Shown: in pieces, positions 36,991 through 46,212 of the stretch
How the letters are laid out: each line of letters starts with the position of its first letter
Numbering within the stretch: position 1 is the first letter of the stretch
Source: Oscillatoriales cyanobacterium
GTDB taxonomy: Bacteria; Cyanobacteriota; Cyanobacteriia; Cyanobacteriales; Laspinemataceae
Assembly: GCA_011390955.1 (NCBI GenBank)
Contig: JAABRM010000026.1
Coordinates: 32,701 to 96,700, forward strand
Length of the DNA stretch: 64,000 nt
Direction: 5' to 3'
Translations under genes and position numbers: made by a program
The notes under the pieces: generated by a model
What the model was told of the DNA's origin: nothing
What the model saw: only the letters and a program-made list of their open reading frames with translations
Databases searched by the model: none

Positions 36991-38118
36991 ATGACTGAAT
37001 CTACGATTCTTTGCCTAAACGGAATTAAAAAACAATTTCCTAACTCAAATACGGCAGCAGTTGCCGATATTTCCCTGGAGGTAAAACGGGGAGAAATTAT
37101 CTCTTTACTCGGCCCGTCCGGTTGTGGCAAAACTACTCTATTACGACTGATTGCCGGGTTTGAACGTCCCGATGCCGGGGCGATCGCCATTGCGGGGCAA
37201 ACCGTCGCCAGTGAAGGGGTCTGGGTCAACCCAGAAAATCGTCATTTAGGCATGGTGTTCCAAGAATATGCTTTATTTCCCCATTTAACTGTGGCGGATA
37301 ATATTGCCTTTGGATTGCAAAAGCGTCGGGGGGAAAAATTCTCTCTTAAAGTTTGGCAAAAATCTGTCACCGATGCCAAACCTATTCGGAATCGCGTCAA
37401 AGAATTACTGGAATTAGTCGGATTACAAGGACTCGATCGCCGTTATCCCCACGAATTATCGGGAGGACAACGGCAACGGGTGGCTTTAGCGAGGGCATTA
37501 GCCCCCAGTCCCGAAATTGTCTTGTTGGATGAACCGTTAAGTAATTTGGATTTGCAAGTGCGTTTATACTTGCGCGAAGAAGTGCGTAAGATTCTGAAAA
37601 ATACTGGGACGACGGCGATTTTTGTCACCCACGATCGCGAGGAAGCTTTGGTTATTTCTGACCGAGTGGCGGTGCTGCGGTCTGGGGCGATCGAACAAAT
37701 CGGCACCCCAGAAGAAATTTATCAAGCACCGACTTCTCGGTTTGTGGCTGGATTTGTCACCGAAGCCAATTTTTTAACCGCCCGACGGATTGGTCAAAAG
37801 TGGGAAACTGAAGTGGGTTGTTTTGAGATTTTAGACTCAGGTTTAGACTCGGCGATCGATTCACAATTACTCAGTGATGGGGATATGGCTGAGTTGATGA
37901 TTCGGGAAGAAGATATTATGCTGCACCCGAATGAAAAAGCGCCAGTGGTGATTTGCGATCGGCAATTTTTAGGCAGAGAACACCGCTACTGTTTAATCAC
38001 CCCTTCCGGTCAAGAAATTCATGCCCGGACAGGGGTCAATTCCTTATTGCCCATCGGGACGCGAGTCTCTGTCGGCGCCGTCACGGAAGCCTTACGGATT
38101 TATCCTACGCAAAGATAA
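36991..38118 (+). CDS. futC: Iron(III) ABC transporter ATP-binding protein
   Basis: A 375-residue ATPase of the FbpC/PotA-like group. Walker [13 protein letters not shown] (about residue 40), Q-loop [11 protein letters not shown], signature [15 protein letters not shown], Walker [13 protein letters not shown] and the H-loop [10 protein letters not shown] are intact. A C-terminal TOBE-type regulatory domain (about 285-375) follows. It energises FutAB iron import. The start at 36991 is chosen because the in-frame extension to 36700 is translated low-complexity repeat. Its last 82 bases are duplicated at 38273-38354. Confidence 0.95.
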   Translation: MTESTILCLNGIKKQFPNSNTAAVADISLEVKRGEIISLLGPSGCGKTTLLRLIAGFERPDAGAIAIAGQTVASEGVWVNPENRHLGMVFQEYALFPHLTVADNIAFGLQKRRGEKFSLKVWQKSVTDAKPIRNRVKELLELVGLQGLDRRYPHELSGGQRQRVALARALAPSPEIVLLDEPLSNLDLQVRLYLREEVRKILKNTGTTAIFVTHDREEALVISDRVAVLRSGAIEQIGTPEEIYQAPTSRFVAGFVTEANFLTARRIGQKWETEVGCFEILDSGLDSAIDSQLLSDGDMAELMIREEDIMLHPNEKAPVVICDRQFLGREHRYCLITPSGQEIHARTGVNSLLPIGTRVSVGAVTEALRIYPTQR

Positions 38119-38137
38119 CCCCAGCCAATCAGCAATT

Positions 38138-38262
38138 TTCTCGTTCCCAGGCTCTGCCTGGGAATGCCAGTTGAGAGGCTCTGCCTCGCGATCGCAGTTA
38201 CCACGATTAAGCCACGAGGCAGAGCCTCGATATTAGCATTCCCAGGCAGAGCCTGGGAACGA
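38138..38262. repeat. REP-like pair CTCGTTCCCAGGCTCTGCC
   Basis: Two divergent REP units (TCTCGTTCCCAGGCTCTGCC at the left, GGCAGAGCCTGGGAACGAGA at the right) enclose GAGGCTCTGCCTCGCGATCGC and its partner CACGAGGCAGAGCCTC. Same family as 1315-1482, 4423-4473, 5397-5443 and 40000-40035. Confidence 0.85.
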
Positions 38263-38272
38263 GATTGAAGCA

Positions 38273-38354
38273 CAATTCCTTATTGCCCGTGGGTACGCGA
38301 GTCTCTGTCGGCGCCGTCACGGAAGCCTTACGGATTTATCCCACGCAAAGATAA
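38273..38354 (+). pseudogene. Duplicated 3' tail of futC
   Basis: The 82 bases repeat 38037-38118 with a few differences. Read in the same frame they encode the FutC C-terminus from [17 protein letters not shown] to a TAA stop, with one I-to-V change and otherwise silent changes. It lies right after the REP pair and has no upstream gene body, so it is a remnant. Confidence 0.85.
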
Positions 38355-38379
38355 TCGTTATTTTCTCGTTCCCAGGCAG

Positions 38380-38643
38380 TCGCGATGAACTGCGTACACC
38401 GCCAACCATGAAAATGTGGTACATTCCACTTATGGCTGACACAAAGGTTGTGGCTCAATGGCGCAGTTCTAGCCCGACAGGCAGTCTAACCTGGATACTT
38501 TAAGGCATCGCCTACTGTCGCGACCATTGTTTTATGACAATGGTCAGCACGCAAGTCAGAATCTCATACATAAGGTATCCGCGTCAGTCTCTATATATAT
38601 CTACCTTGTAACTCTTGTAACTAATAATGATTGTGAGGTGCGT
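38380..38643 (+). ncRNA. Candidate bridge RNA region of the IS110 element
   Basis: The 264-base non-coding left end is much longer than the right end (about 107 bases), which points to the IS110 group in which the bridge RNA is encoded upstream of the transposase. It contains CAGGCAG (38478-38484), identical to 7 bases of the target flank. Hairpin-forming segments include GCGACCATTG with CAATGGTC (about 38520-38546). RNA status is inferred from the family. Confidence 0.45.
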
Positions 38644-39876
38644 ATGCAGGTCGTATATACCCACTGCGCCGGACTCGACGTTCATAAAAAAACAGTAGTG
38701 GCCTGTGTCATTACTCCCAATGGCTCTGGGGGTTGGCATAAAGAAATTCGCACTTTCAGCACCATGACCGCTCAGTTGTTGAGCTTATCTGATTGGTTAC
38801 TTAGTTTAAATTGCTCTCATGTAGCAATGGAGAGTACCGGCGAATATTGGCGACCCGTCTTTAATATCCTAGAAGCTAACTTTGAAGTGATCTTAGTCAA
38901 CGCTCGTCACATTAAAGCCGTCCCGGGTCGCAAAACTGACATCAAAGATGCCCAATGGATTGCCGAACTACTACAGCACGGTTTACTCCGAGCTAGTTTC
39001 ATCCCTCCTATAGCACAAAGGGATTTAAGGGACTTGACTCGTCATCGCAGCAACTTTATTCGCGAACGAGTCAACCTCGTCAATCGCATTCAAAAAGTTC
39101 TCGAAGCGGCTAACATCAAACTGGCTTCAGTTGCTTCTGATGTTATGGGGGTTTCTGGACGCGCTATGCTCGATGCGATTGTGCAGGGAAAGGCCAGTCC
39201 TGAAGTCATGGCTTCCTTCGCCAGAGGAAGAATGCGTGACAAGCATGAACAGCTTATACTTGCTCTCGAAGGACGAGTGAGACCGCATCAGCGCTTTATT
39301 CTAGCTGAACTCCTTTGTCAGATTGACAGCATCGATGCTACTCTGGAACGTTTTAACCACCAGATTTCTGAGTTTTGCCGCCCTTTTGAAGCGGCTGTAG
39401 CACTTCTGGACACTATTCCCGGTATTGCACGCCAAACTGCCGAGATTATTGTTGCGGAAATCGGCACCGACATGAGCCGTTTTCCTAGTGCGGCTCATCT
39501 AGCAGCTTGGGCTGGACTGGCTCCTGGTAATTGTGAAAGTGCCGGTAAACAACTTTCTACCACTAGCCGCAAAGGCAACCGGGTACTCCGAACGATTTTG
39601 GTACAAGCCGCTCATGCTCTGGCTCGAACTAAAACCTATCTCGCGGCTCAATTTAGTCGGCTCTCGGCGCGACGAGGTAAAAAGCGAGCTGCTATCGCCG
39701 TAGCCCATTCCATTCTTGTAATTGCTTACCATTTGATTCAACGCCAAGAACCTTACCGGGATCTTGGCGCTAATTATTTTGACCAACAGCGTCCTGAAGC
39801 TACCAAAAAACGTTTAGTTAAACGCTTAGAAAAACTGGGCTATCAAGTCTCTTTGGAAGAGAGTATCACCTGCTGA
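38644..39876 (+). CDS. IS110-family transposase
   Basis: A 410-residue DEDD-type recombinase. The N-terminal RuvC-like domain shows the acidic residues in GLDVHKKTVV, AMESTGEYWRPV and GRKTDIKDAQWIAELL. A coiled-coil linker and the C-terminal Tnp_20 domain follow (PGIARQTAEIIVAEIG, LAAWAGLAPGNCESAGK, GNRVLRTILVQAAHAL), which carries the serine used in catalysis in this family. The start at 38644 has GAGGTG upstream; the 39-codon extension is the non-coding left end. Length is normal and no stop interrupts it, so it may be active. Confidence 0.93.
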   Translation: MQVVYTHCAGLDVHKKTVVACVITPNGSGGWHKEIRTFSTMTAQLLSLSDWLLSLNCSHVAMESTGEYWRPVFNILEANFEVILVNARHIKAVPGRKTDIKDAQWIAELLQHGLLRASFIPPIAQRDLRDLTRHRSNFIRERVNLVNRIQKVLEAANIKLASVASDVMGVSGRAMLDAIVQGKASPEVMASFARGRMRDKHEQLILALEGRVRPHQRFILAELLCQIDSIDATLERFNHQISEFCRPFEAAVALLDTIPGIARQTAEIIVAEIGTDMSRFPSAAHLAAWAGLAPGNCESAGKQLSTTSRKGNRVLRTILVQAAHALARTKTYLAAQFSRLSARRGKKRAAIAVAHSILVIAYHLIQRQEPYRDLGANYFDQQRPEATKKRLVKRLEKLGYQVSLEESITC

Positions 39877-39999
39877 TTAAATCTAATACTCTCTATTTTT
39901 CTTCAATATTTGTTCAGGCTGTCTCTGGTTTCAGGTGCAGTTACTTAACTGTTTTGGCTAGTTTTTGGCGGGTATTTTCAAGTCAGAGCCTGGGAATGC

Positions 40000-40138
40000 C
40001 AGTTTTTCTCGTTCCCAGGCTCTGCCTGGGAACGAGATTGATCAATAACCAATCAGCGATCGCTGTCCAGTTATCAAGGGTGAAAATTACACCGCGATCG
40101 CGATCGCCACGGTATAGATGGCGATCGCGATCGCGGTG
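40000..40138. repeat. REP palindrome and HIP1-rich 19-base hairpin
   Basis: CTCGTTCCCAGGCTCTGCCTGGGAACGAG lies at about 40007-40035. At 40090-40108 and 40120-40138 two perfectly complementary 19-base arms, CACCGCGATCGCGATCGCC and its complement, surround an 11-base apex; each arm contains overlapping GCGATCGC octamers. The rest of 39987-40343 has no gene. Confidence 0.85.
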
Positions 40139-40343
40139 ATTGTTATGTGGTGACTTTTTTTGTCTCATCCCTGAGCTAGTTTATACTTAATGGAGAATGC
40201 TTTCTGCCGCCATTGTTGGCTTTTTCGCTATACCAGGGACATGATGGAGCGATCGATCTAATGGAATACTACCCAATCTAAGTTAAATTTAGATGGCTCA
40301 AGCAACTAGGTAAACAAGTAAACATCACGTCAATCAGTAAATT

Positions 40344-42047
40344 ATGATCACTTCCTTGGAATATCCTACTGGTCCCGTTGCGATCGAGTCGCCATTTTAT
40401 GTTCCTCGTCCCCCCGTGGAAGAGGAAGCCTATCAAGAAATTACTAAACCGGGCTGCTTAATTAGAATTAAAGCCCCAAAAGAAATGGGGAAATCTTCCT
40501 TAATGTTGCGGATTAACCACCATGCCAAAAGCTTAGGCTACTACACCGCTACGGTAGACTTGCAAAAAATTGATACCGCTGATTTCCAGAATATAGATCG
40601 ATTTCTGCGAGTGTTTTGCACGCAAATTAGCTATGCCTTAAATCTTAAACCCAACTTAGATGATTATTGGGATGAAGACCTGGGGAGTAAAGTCAACTGC
40701 ACCCTTTATTTTCAGTGGTATTTGCTGGACGCGATTCAGCGTCCCTTGGTTTTATGTATTAATGAGTTATCGCTGATTTTTGAATATCCCCAATTAGCCC
40801 AAGAGTTTTTGCCTTTGTTGCGATCGTGGTTTGAGGAGGCGAAACAGGTGCAGGCTTGGAGTAAACTGCGCTTAGTGGTGGTTTACTCGACAGAAGTTTA
40901 TGTGCCACTGAAAATTAATCAATCTCCTTTTAATATTGGCTTACCCCTGACTTTACCAGAATTTAACCGTGGACAAGTGCAGCATTTAGCCCGATTACAT
41001 GACCTCCCTTGGGACGAGAGAAAAAGCGAGAAATTAATGGCAATGGTGGGGGGACATCCGCTGTTAATTCGGTTGGCATTGTATCATTTATGTCATAATT
41101 CAGAATTTAGTTTAGAGCAATTCTTAGCAACAGCGGCAACGGATACCGGAATTTATCGCGATCATTTGCGGCGGCATTTAGCAACTTTACAAGCGGATGA
41201 GCAACTTGCCACGGTTTTTCAGCAAATTATCAACGGAAATTACTCAGGCAATCACTCAGCTAATTACTCAGAAAATGTTAATCCGATTCTGATTTATAAA
41301 TTAGAAAGTTTAGGCTCGATCAAATTTGTGCAAGGAGAACTAAGAGTTCGCTGTGATTTATACAGAATCTATTTGGGTAGATTCTTAAATGATAGCAATT
41401 TGGTGGATATTTCTACACAAAATCAAATTTTGCGCGATCGCCTCTTGAAATTAGAAAAAGCCAAACAAGAGTTGGAACAACTCTCCCATATCGACCCCCT
41501 AACCCAAGTAGCAAATAGGCGATATTTTCAAGAATACTTAGACCACCAATGGCAAAAACTAGCCGCCACGGAAAAGCCATTGTCGATTATTTTCTGTGAT
41601 TTAGATAATTTCAAATTATATAATGATTTGTCAGGACATCAATTGGGAGACAATTGTTTAAAGCAAATTGCTAATATTTTAGGCAAAAGTATTGCTACAA
41701 AAGATAATTTAGTCGCTCGTTATGGTGGAGATGAGTTTGTCATAATTTTACCGGATACTGATGCCAAAACAGCGTTAAAAATTGCCCATATTGTGAGAAA
41801 AAATATTGAAAATTTAAAGATAATGATTTGGCAAACTACCCCAGCAGAAAATATCCCGCGAACTCAAGTAACCGTCAGTTTAGGGGTAGCCACGACTATT
41901 CCGGATGCCAGTAATTTTGCGGATATTTTAATCGCCGCTGCGGATCGAGCCCTGTATGATTGCAAGAAGGCTGGACGCAATTGTGTTTCCCTGAGTAAAA
42001 TTCTCAATTTTGGGGCAGAAATGAATGGGGATATTTATAATGAATAG
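40344..42047 (+). CDS. AAA-like ATPase fused to GGDEF diguanylate cyclase domain
   Basis: A 567-residue soluble protein. The N-terminal part (about 10-340) is the cyanobacterial AAA_35-type domain: FYVPRPPVEEEAYQEI, a P-loop variant IKAPKEMGKSSLM, and LCINELSLIF in the Walker B place. A short coiled coil (about 365-395) leads to a GGDEF domain (about 395-550) with DPLTQVANRRYF, FCDLDNFKLYND and an intact RYGGDEF at about 459-465. No RxxD I-site is seen, so product inhibition may be absent. It should make cyclic di-GMP in response to an ATP-linked signal; the signal is unknown. Confidence 0.88.
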   Translation: MITSLEYPTGPVAIESPFYVPRPPVEEEAYQEITKPGCLIRIKAPKEMGKSSLMLRINHHAKSLGYYTATVDLQKIDTADFQNIDRFLRVFCTQISYALNLKPNLDDYWDEDLGSKVNCTLYFQWYLLDAIQRPLVLCINELSLIFEYPQLAQEFLPLLRSWFEEAKQVQAWSKLRLVVVYSTEVYVPLKINQSPFNIGLPLTLPEFNRGQVQHLARLHDLPWDERKSEKLMAMVGGHPLLIRLALYHLCHNSEFSLEQFLATAATDTGIYRDHLRRHLATLQADEQLATVFQQIINGNYSGNHSANYSENVNPILIYKLESLGSIKFVQGELRVRCDLYRIYLGRFLNDSNLVDISTQNQILRDRLLKLEKAKQELEQLSHIDPLTQVANRRYFQEYLDHQWQKLAATEKPLSIIFCDLDNFKLYNDLSGHQLGDNCLKQIANILGKSIATKDNLVARYGGDEFVIILPDTDAKTALKIAHIVRKNIENLKIMIWQTTPAENIPRTQVTVSLGVATTIPDASNFADILIAAADRALYDCKKAGRNCVSLSKILNFGAEMNGDIYNE

Positions 42048-42071
42048 CCCCATTCATTAATTATTTCTTAA

Positions 42072-42362
42072 TTAATCCTCACTGAGAATCTTGGGCACTT
42101 TGAAAAAGTCCCCATCTACTTCTGGGGCGATCGCCAGAATTGACTCTCGATCGCTAAAGGGTTGCAATTCATCCAGACGGGTGATATTTGTCACCTCGAT
42201 CGCCCTGGTGGTTGGTTTGACTTTACTGGTATCCAGTTCACTCAACTGTTCAAAATAATCTAAAATACTGCCAAGCTGAGTAGTAAACTCGGCTTCTTCC
42301 TGTTCTGTGAGTTCTAAACGAGCCAAATGAGCTACTTTATGAACTTGTTCGCGAGAAATCAT
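42072..42362 (-). CDS. gatC: Asp-tRNA(Asn)/Glu-tRNA(Gln) amidotransferase subunit C
   Basis: A 96-residue subunit that stabilises the GatCAB amidotransferase, which converts Glu-tRNA(Gln) to Gln-tRNA(Gln). The family start [23 protein letters not shown] and the middle [17 protein letters not shown] are clear, as is the C-terminal [14 protein letters not shown]. gatA and gatB are not nearby. Convergent with the AAA-GGDEF gene and about 110 bases downstream of ycf3. Confidence 0.95.
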   Translation of the reverse strand: MISREQVHKVAHLARLELTEQEEAEFTTQLGSILDYFEQLSELDTSKVKPTTRAIEVTNITRLDELQPFSDRESILAIAPEVDGDFFKVPKILSED

Positions 42363-42473
42363 CGTTTCAAGTTAATTGTGGTTTTAAGTTAATCGTCAAT
42401 TGTTAACGGTCAATTATCCGCATTCGCTGTTAGCAAAATAGAAAAGCCTAGACTTGCGGTAATTTCACCCAGC

Positions 42474-42995
42474 TTAAAAAAAGATATCCATCTTAGAACG
42501 TCCGGTAATCTTCAGCCAGTTTTGCGCTTCGATGTAGTTATTTGGCGCCTGACGAATCGCTTGTTTCCAGTATTCCGCCGCCTTATCATACATCGATTCT
42601 GATTCTTCTTCGTTTCCGGCAGCTTTCGCTTTTTCTCCTTTGTAGTGATAAATCACCGCAATGTTATTTAAAGCTTGGGGCATCCGGGGATTTAAGTCGA
42701 TCGCTTTTTGATAGTTTTCCAAAGCTAGATCGTGTTCCCCATTGCTGGCGTGAATCAAGGCGATATTGTAGAGAATGTAACTGCGATCGTTATCATCCGG
42801 CTCCAGCTTCAGGGCTTCATAGTAATTTTCTAAGGCTTCCGCGTATTCGCCATCCGCTTGAGCGGACATTCCATCGCGATAATAGGCGAAAGCTTCTTTC
42901 GACTGTTTACTGGTCGGCAGAATCTTTAAAATGATATCCGCCATGACCGTGAAGCTTTTATCGATGAAGTTATCGTTTCGTTGAGTTCTTGGCAT
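42474..42995 (-). CDS. ycf3: Photosystem I assembly protein Ycf3
   Basis: A 173-residue TPR protein, exactly the usual length from the ATG at 42995; an upstream in-frame start adds 12 residues without support. It starts [20 protein letters not shown] and holds three TPR motifs ([61 protein letters not shown]). The tail is [18 protein letters not shown]. Ycf3 guides PsaA/PsaB assembly at the thylakoid surface. Confidence 0.96.
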   Translation of the reverse strand: MPRTQRNDNFIDKSFTVMADIILKILPTSKQSKEAFAYYRDGMSAQADGEYAEALENYYEALKLEPDDNDRSYILYNIALIHASNGEHDLALENYQKAIDLNPRMPQALNNIAVIYHYKGEKAKAAGNEEESESMYDKAAEYWKQAIRQAPNNYIEAQNWLKITGRSKMDIFF

Positions 42996-43079
42996 TTTAT
43001 TGGCTCTTGGAGTTATGACTAACCGGGGCAAAGGTTATTTGTTAATCTATTGTAAACCTAGATGCGATCGCCTGAATCA

Positions 43080-43412
43080 AATATTTCTTATTTGTTGTTT
43101 GTTATTTGTTGTTTGTTATTTGTTCTTTGTTGTTTGTTGTTTGTTGTTGGTTCTTTGTTGTTGGGTGAGAAAGCAGGGGGGCAGAGGAGCAGAGGAGCTT
43201 CTGGTGCAGGGGCCGCCATCGGTGTAGGGTGTAGGGTGTAGGGTGTAGGGAATAATTAACAATTATCAATTGATAATTGACAATTAAACAGAATTATCAA
43301 TTATCAACTATCAACTATCAACTATCAACTGTCAATTATCAATTATCAATTACACCCCAACCACCAACCAACAACAAAGAACCAACAACAAACAACAAAT
43401 AACAAATAACAA
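43080..43412. repeat. Low-complexity TTTGTTG arrays and heptamer repeats
   Basis: TTATTTGTTGTTTG units (43080-43160), short GTAGGGTGTAGGGT units (43220-43250), AATTATCAATTGATAATT and ACTATCA heptamers (43255-43350), then ACCAACAACAAAGAACC units (43359-43412) complementary to the first block. No gene is seen in 42996-43447. Confidence 0.85.
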
Positions 43413-43447
43413 CTCTGTATGTGATAATTTACTTGTAAGATTATTTT

Positions 43448-43663
43448 GTGTCTTGGATCACAATTAAGCAAACAAACCATCGCTGGGAAGCGGAGTTGAT
43501 GCAGCAATTACTGGCGGCGCATCAAATCCCTAGTCGAATTCTGGATTTGGGAATTGCACCCTGTTTGGGGAGTGGTTCTCCAGCCGCCTTACAAGTGCGG
43601 TCAGTGGATCGTTGGACTGCATTACTTTTACTCAGTCCCTTAGAGGACGAGTTAAGTGAATGA
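43448..43663 (+). CDS. Small DUF2007-like protein
   Basis: A 71-residue protein from a GTG start. SWITIKQTNHRWEAELMQQLLAAHQIPSRI followed by ALQVRSVDRWTALLLLSPLE resembles DUF2007 (putative signal-transducing, PII-like fold), in which an EAxLxxxLLxxxGI helix leads into a strand, and the C-terminal half has an L-x-V strand followed by a helix. There is no Shine-Dalgarno of note. Function unknown. Confidence 0.6.
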   Translation: MSWITIKQTNHRWEAELMQQLLAAHQIPSRILDLGIAPCLGSGSPAALQVRSVDRWTALLLLSPLEDELSE

Positions 43664-43828
43664 TCGGAGTAAGAATTTAATCCAAGATTTGCTTAACATC
43701 TTAGGATAATAAGGTACAATACCCCAAAAGATTCGCAACTCAATAATGAATATACGGTCAAACCCCAGACCATGCCCAATTTTTCTGACGACATAGTAAG
43801 AAAGTCGGATTCATGGTAAAATCAAATC

Positions 43829-44956
43829 ATGCCTTACAAAGCTTTCCGAACCAAACTAAAACTCAATGACCGTCAAGCTACCTTGATGGCCAAACACGCG
43901 GGTTATGCTCGGGTCGTGTTTAATTGGGGATTACACTTATGGAGGTCAGCTTATGAAGAGGGACTCAAGCCTAATATCAACTCCATTAAAAAGGTTTTTA
44001 CGAATTATGTGAAACCTCAATATCCTTGGATGTCCGAATTGTCTTCTAAAGTTTATCAATATGCCTTCATTAATCTAGGGGATGCCTTTAAGCGCTTCTT
44101 CAAGGGAATAAGCAGTTATCCTAAATTTAAGAAGAAAGGCCACCATGATAGTTTTACGCTTGACAATTCCGGAAAGCCATTCAAGTTGTCAGGAACTCGC
44201 CATAAGCTGCCTTTTGTGGGCTGGGTTTCTACATTTGAGGGTCTACCCGAAAGTTGGGTTAAGAAAGTCACTATAACGCGCCAAGCAGGTGACTGGTATA
44301 TTAGCTTTTTCGTAGAAATCACGCCAGAAATTACACCGAAATATCGAGAGAAAATCGGGGTCGATCTGGGAATTAACAATTTGGCGACTTGCTCCGATGG
44401 GACAAATTTTTCTAATCCCAAAGCATATAAATCAGCCGCCAAAAAACTAGCTCGATTACAACGTCATTTAAGTCGCAAAGCCAAAGGCTCGAAAAATTGG
44501 GCCAAATGTCTCTTAAAAGTTCAAAAGCTACATCAAAGAGTAGCAAACATTCGCCGTGACACCATTCATAAAATCACTACTTTTTTGGCTAAAAACCACA
44601 GCCAAGTAGTCATTGAAGATTTGAATGTGTCAGGTATGCTGAAAAATCATTGTTTGGCGGGTTCTATCGCTGATGCTTCATTTTATGAGTTCCGTCGGCA
44701 ACTAGGTTACAAGGCAGAACGTTATGGTTCAAAGTTGATTATTGCCGATAGATTTTATCCATCCAGTCAACTGTGTTCTAACTGTGGCCATCGTCAAAAA
44801 ATGCCCCTAGTCCGTCGGACTTTTGAATGTCCAAACTGTGGCCTGAAGATTGATAGAGATTTGAATGCCAGTATAAATTTAGAAAAATCGCCTGGTTCAG
44901 ACGATTACACTTGTGGACGGGGTGCTGCCGACAGTCCCGGACGAAGCAAGAAATAA
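43829..44956 (+). CDS. tnpB: TnpB, IS200/IS605-family RNA-guided nuclease
   Basis: A 375-residue protein with an N-terminal HTH/OrfB region (MPYKAFRTKLKLNDRQ), a RuvC domain with GVDLGINN (Asp), VIEDLNVSGM (Glu) and DRDLNASINL (Asp), and the zinc ribbon CSNCGHRQ ... CPNCGLK between the last two. All catalytic and zinc residues are present. No tnpA is next to it, so it is a solo TnpB element that would need a transposase in trans. TnpB proteins cut DNA using an omega RNA from their 3' end. Confidence 0.93.
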   Translation: MPYKAFRTKLKLNDRQATLMAKHAGYARVVFNWGLHLWRSAYEEGLKPNINSIKKVFTNYVKPQYPWMSELSSKVYQYAFINLGDAFKRFFKGISSYPKFKKKGHHDSFTLDNSGKPFKLSGTRHKLPFVGWVSTFEGLPESWVKKVTITRQAGDWYISFFVEITPEITPKYREKIGVDLGINNLATCSDGTNFSNPKAYKSAAKKLARLQRHLSRKAKGSKNWAKCLLKVQKLHQRVANIRRDTIHKITTFLAKNHSQVVIEDLNVSGMLKNHCLAGSIADASFYEFRRQLGYKAERYGSKLIIADRFYPSSQLCSNCGHRQKMPLVRRTFECPNCGLKIDRDLNASINLEKSPGSDDYTCGRGAADSPGRSKK

Positions 44957-45000
44957 ACATCAAGATCCGGCTATGTCCGGTTTTGTTTAAGTTTTATAGA
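44860..45000 (+). ncRNA. Candidate omega RNA at the TnpB 3' end
   Basis: By analogy with IS605 elements the guide scaffold overlaps the tnpB 3' end and the right end. GATCCGGCTATGTCCGG (about 44964-44980) makes a small hairpin just past the stop, followed by TTTTGTTTAAG. The exact right end is not resolved without other copies. Confidence 0.35.
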
Positions 45001-45200
45001 GCAGTAACTTCCTGTAACTGAATTGGGCAGATATTGCGTTGTGGAAATTTAATTATATAGAACACTCATTACGGAAAATCGATCCATTCAGGGGCGAATC
45101 GCCTGACGGACGCGATCGCCCGATCAATCATTGAATGGTGGTATTCCAGAAGCATCGCCCAAAACTAAAATGCTAAAAGAAAAAAGGATTCATTGTTTTT

Positions 45201-46163
45201 ATGTCTTTATTTGACTGGTTTGCGAATCGAAGAAAAACAGGGTCAATGGCCCAAGAACGGCAAGAACGGGATATTGCCGAAGGACTCTGGACAAAATGTC
45301 CTGAGTGTGGCGCCTTAACCTACACCAAAGACCTTCTGGGAAATCAACTGGTCTGTTTAGAATGCGGACATCATCTGCGGGTAGATAGCGATGAACGGAT
45401 CCGTCAACTGATTGATGCCAAAACTTGGATGCCAATGGATGAACACCTGGCACCCGTGGATGCTCTGAAGTTTCGCGATCGCAAACCATACAGCGATCGC
45501 CTGCGCGAATACCAAGAAAAAACCGGGTTTGCCGACGCCGTGCAAACTGGACTGGGTAAAATGGATGGTCTGCCCGTCGCATTAGGAGTCATGGACTTTC
45601 AGTTCATGGGGGGCAGCATGGGTTCCGTAGTCGGGGAAAAACTCACTCGTTTAGCGGAAAAAGCCACCCGCGAACGCTTGCCCTTAGTAATTATCTGTGC
45701 CTCTGGGGGCGCCCGGATGCAAGAAGGAATGCTCAGTCTGATGCAAATGGCGAAAATTTCTGCCGCCCTGGAACGCCATCGCGAAGCTAGATTACTATAT
45801 ATTCCCGTATTAACTCATCCCACCACTGGGGGAGTCACCGCCAGTTTCGCCATGTTAGGGGATTTAATTATCTCCGAACCCAAAGCCACCATTGGCTTTG
45901 CCGGACGGCGAGTGATCGAACAAACCTTACGAGAAAAATTACCCGAAGAATTTCAAACAGCGGAAGATTTGCAGTCTCATGGCTTTGTGGACTTGATTGT
46001 CCCGCGCACCCAGCTTAAGAAAACTTTAGCGCAACTCATTTGCTTACATCAGCCTCAGACTCCCTTATCTCACCGACTCTCATTACCTCAACTGGAGTTA
46101 AGTCATACGCTGTCTGACTCAGTTCTCACTTCTGCGGCGATCGCTACTGAAGCGAAACCCTAG
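45201..46163 (+). CDS. accD: Acetyl-CoA carboxylase carboxyltransferase subunit beta
   Basis: A 320-residue subunit that, with AccA, transfers CO2 from carboxybiotin to acetyl-CoA, the first step of fatty-acid synthesis. The N-terminal zinc ribbon ([12 protein letters not shown] ... [10 protein letters not shown]) has all four cysteines. The crotonase-fold core shows [43 protein letters not shown] and [19 protein letters not shown]. Length and motifs are normal. Monocistronic. Confidence 0.97.
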   Translation: MSLFDWFANRRKTGSMAQERQERDIAEGLWTKCPECGALTYTKDLLGNQLVCLECGHHLRVDSDERIRQLIDAKTWMPMDEHLAPVDALKFRDRKPYSDRLREYQEKTGFADAVQTGLGKMDGLPVALGVMDFQFMGGSMGSVVGEKLTRLAEKATRERLPLVIICASGGARMQEGMLSLMQMAKISAALERHREARLLYIPVLTHPTTGGVTASFAMLGDLIISEPKATIGFAGRRVIEQTLREKLPEEFQTAEDLQSHGFVDLIVPRTQLKKTLAQLICLHQPQTPLSHRLSLPQLELSHTLSDSVLTSAAIATEAKP

Positions 46164-46182
46164 CAAAGTGGCTGCTATCGAG

Positions 46183-46212
46183 GGTCGGGGCAGTCGATCG
46201 ATTGCCCCGACC
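46183..46212 (+). other. Perfect hairpin after accD
   Basis: GGTCGGGGCA (46183-46192) pairs with TGCCCCGACC (46203-46212) around a 10-base apex containing CGATCGAT. There is no T run, so it may protect the accD mRNA end rather than terminate. The remaining gap to psbV (to 46549) holds no gene; GAGG at 46540-46543 is the psbV Shine-Dalgarno. Confidence 0.6.

Larger units (their letters stand above)
38380..39986 (+). mobile_element. IS110-family insertion sequence in a REP palindrome
   Basis: The left flank ends CTCGTTCCCAGGCAG (to 38379) and the right flank begins CAGAGCCTGGGAATGCC (from 39984). Joined through the shared CAG they restore the palindromic repeat seen elsewhere in this window, so the element spans about 38380-39986 (1.6 kb). 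There are no terminal inverted repeats and no target duplication beyond the shared 2-3 bases, as expected for IS110. The AG/CT inside the shared bases fits the CT core known for IS621. The transposase is intact. Confidence 0.85.
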
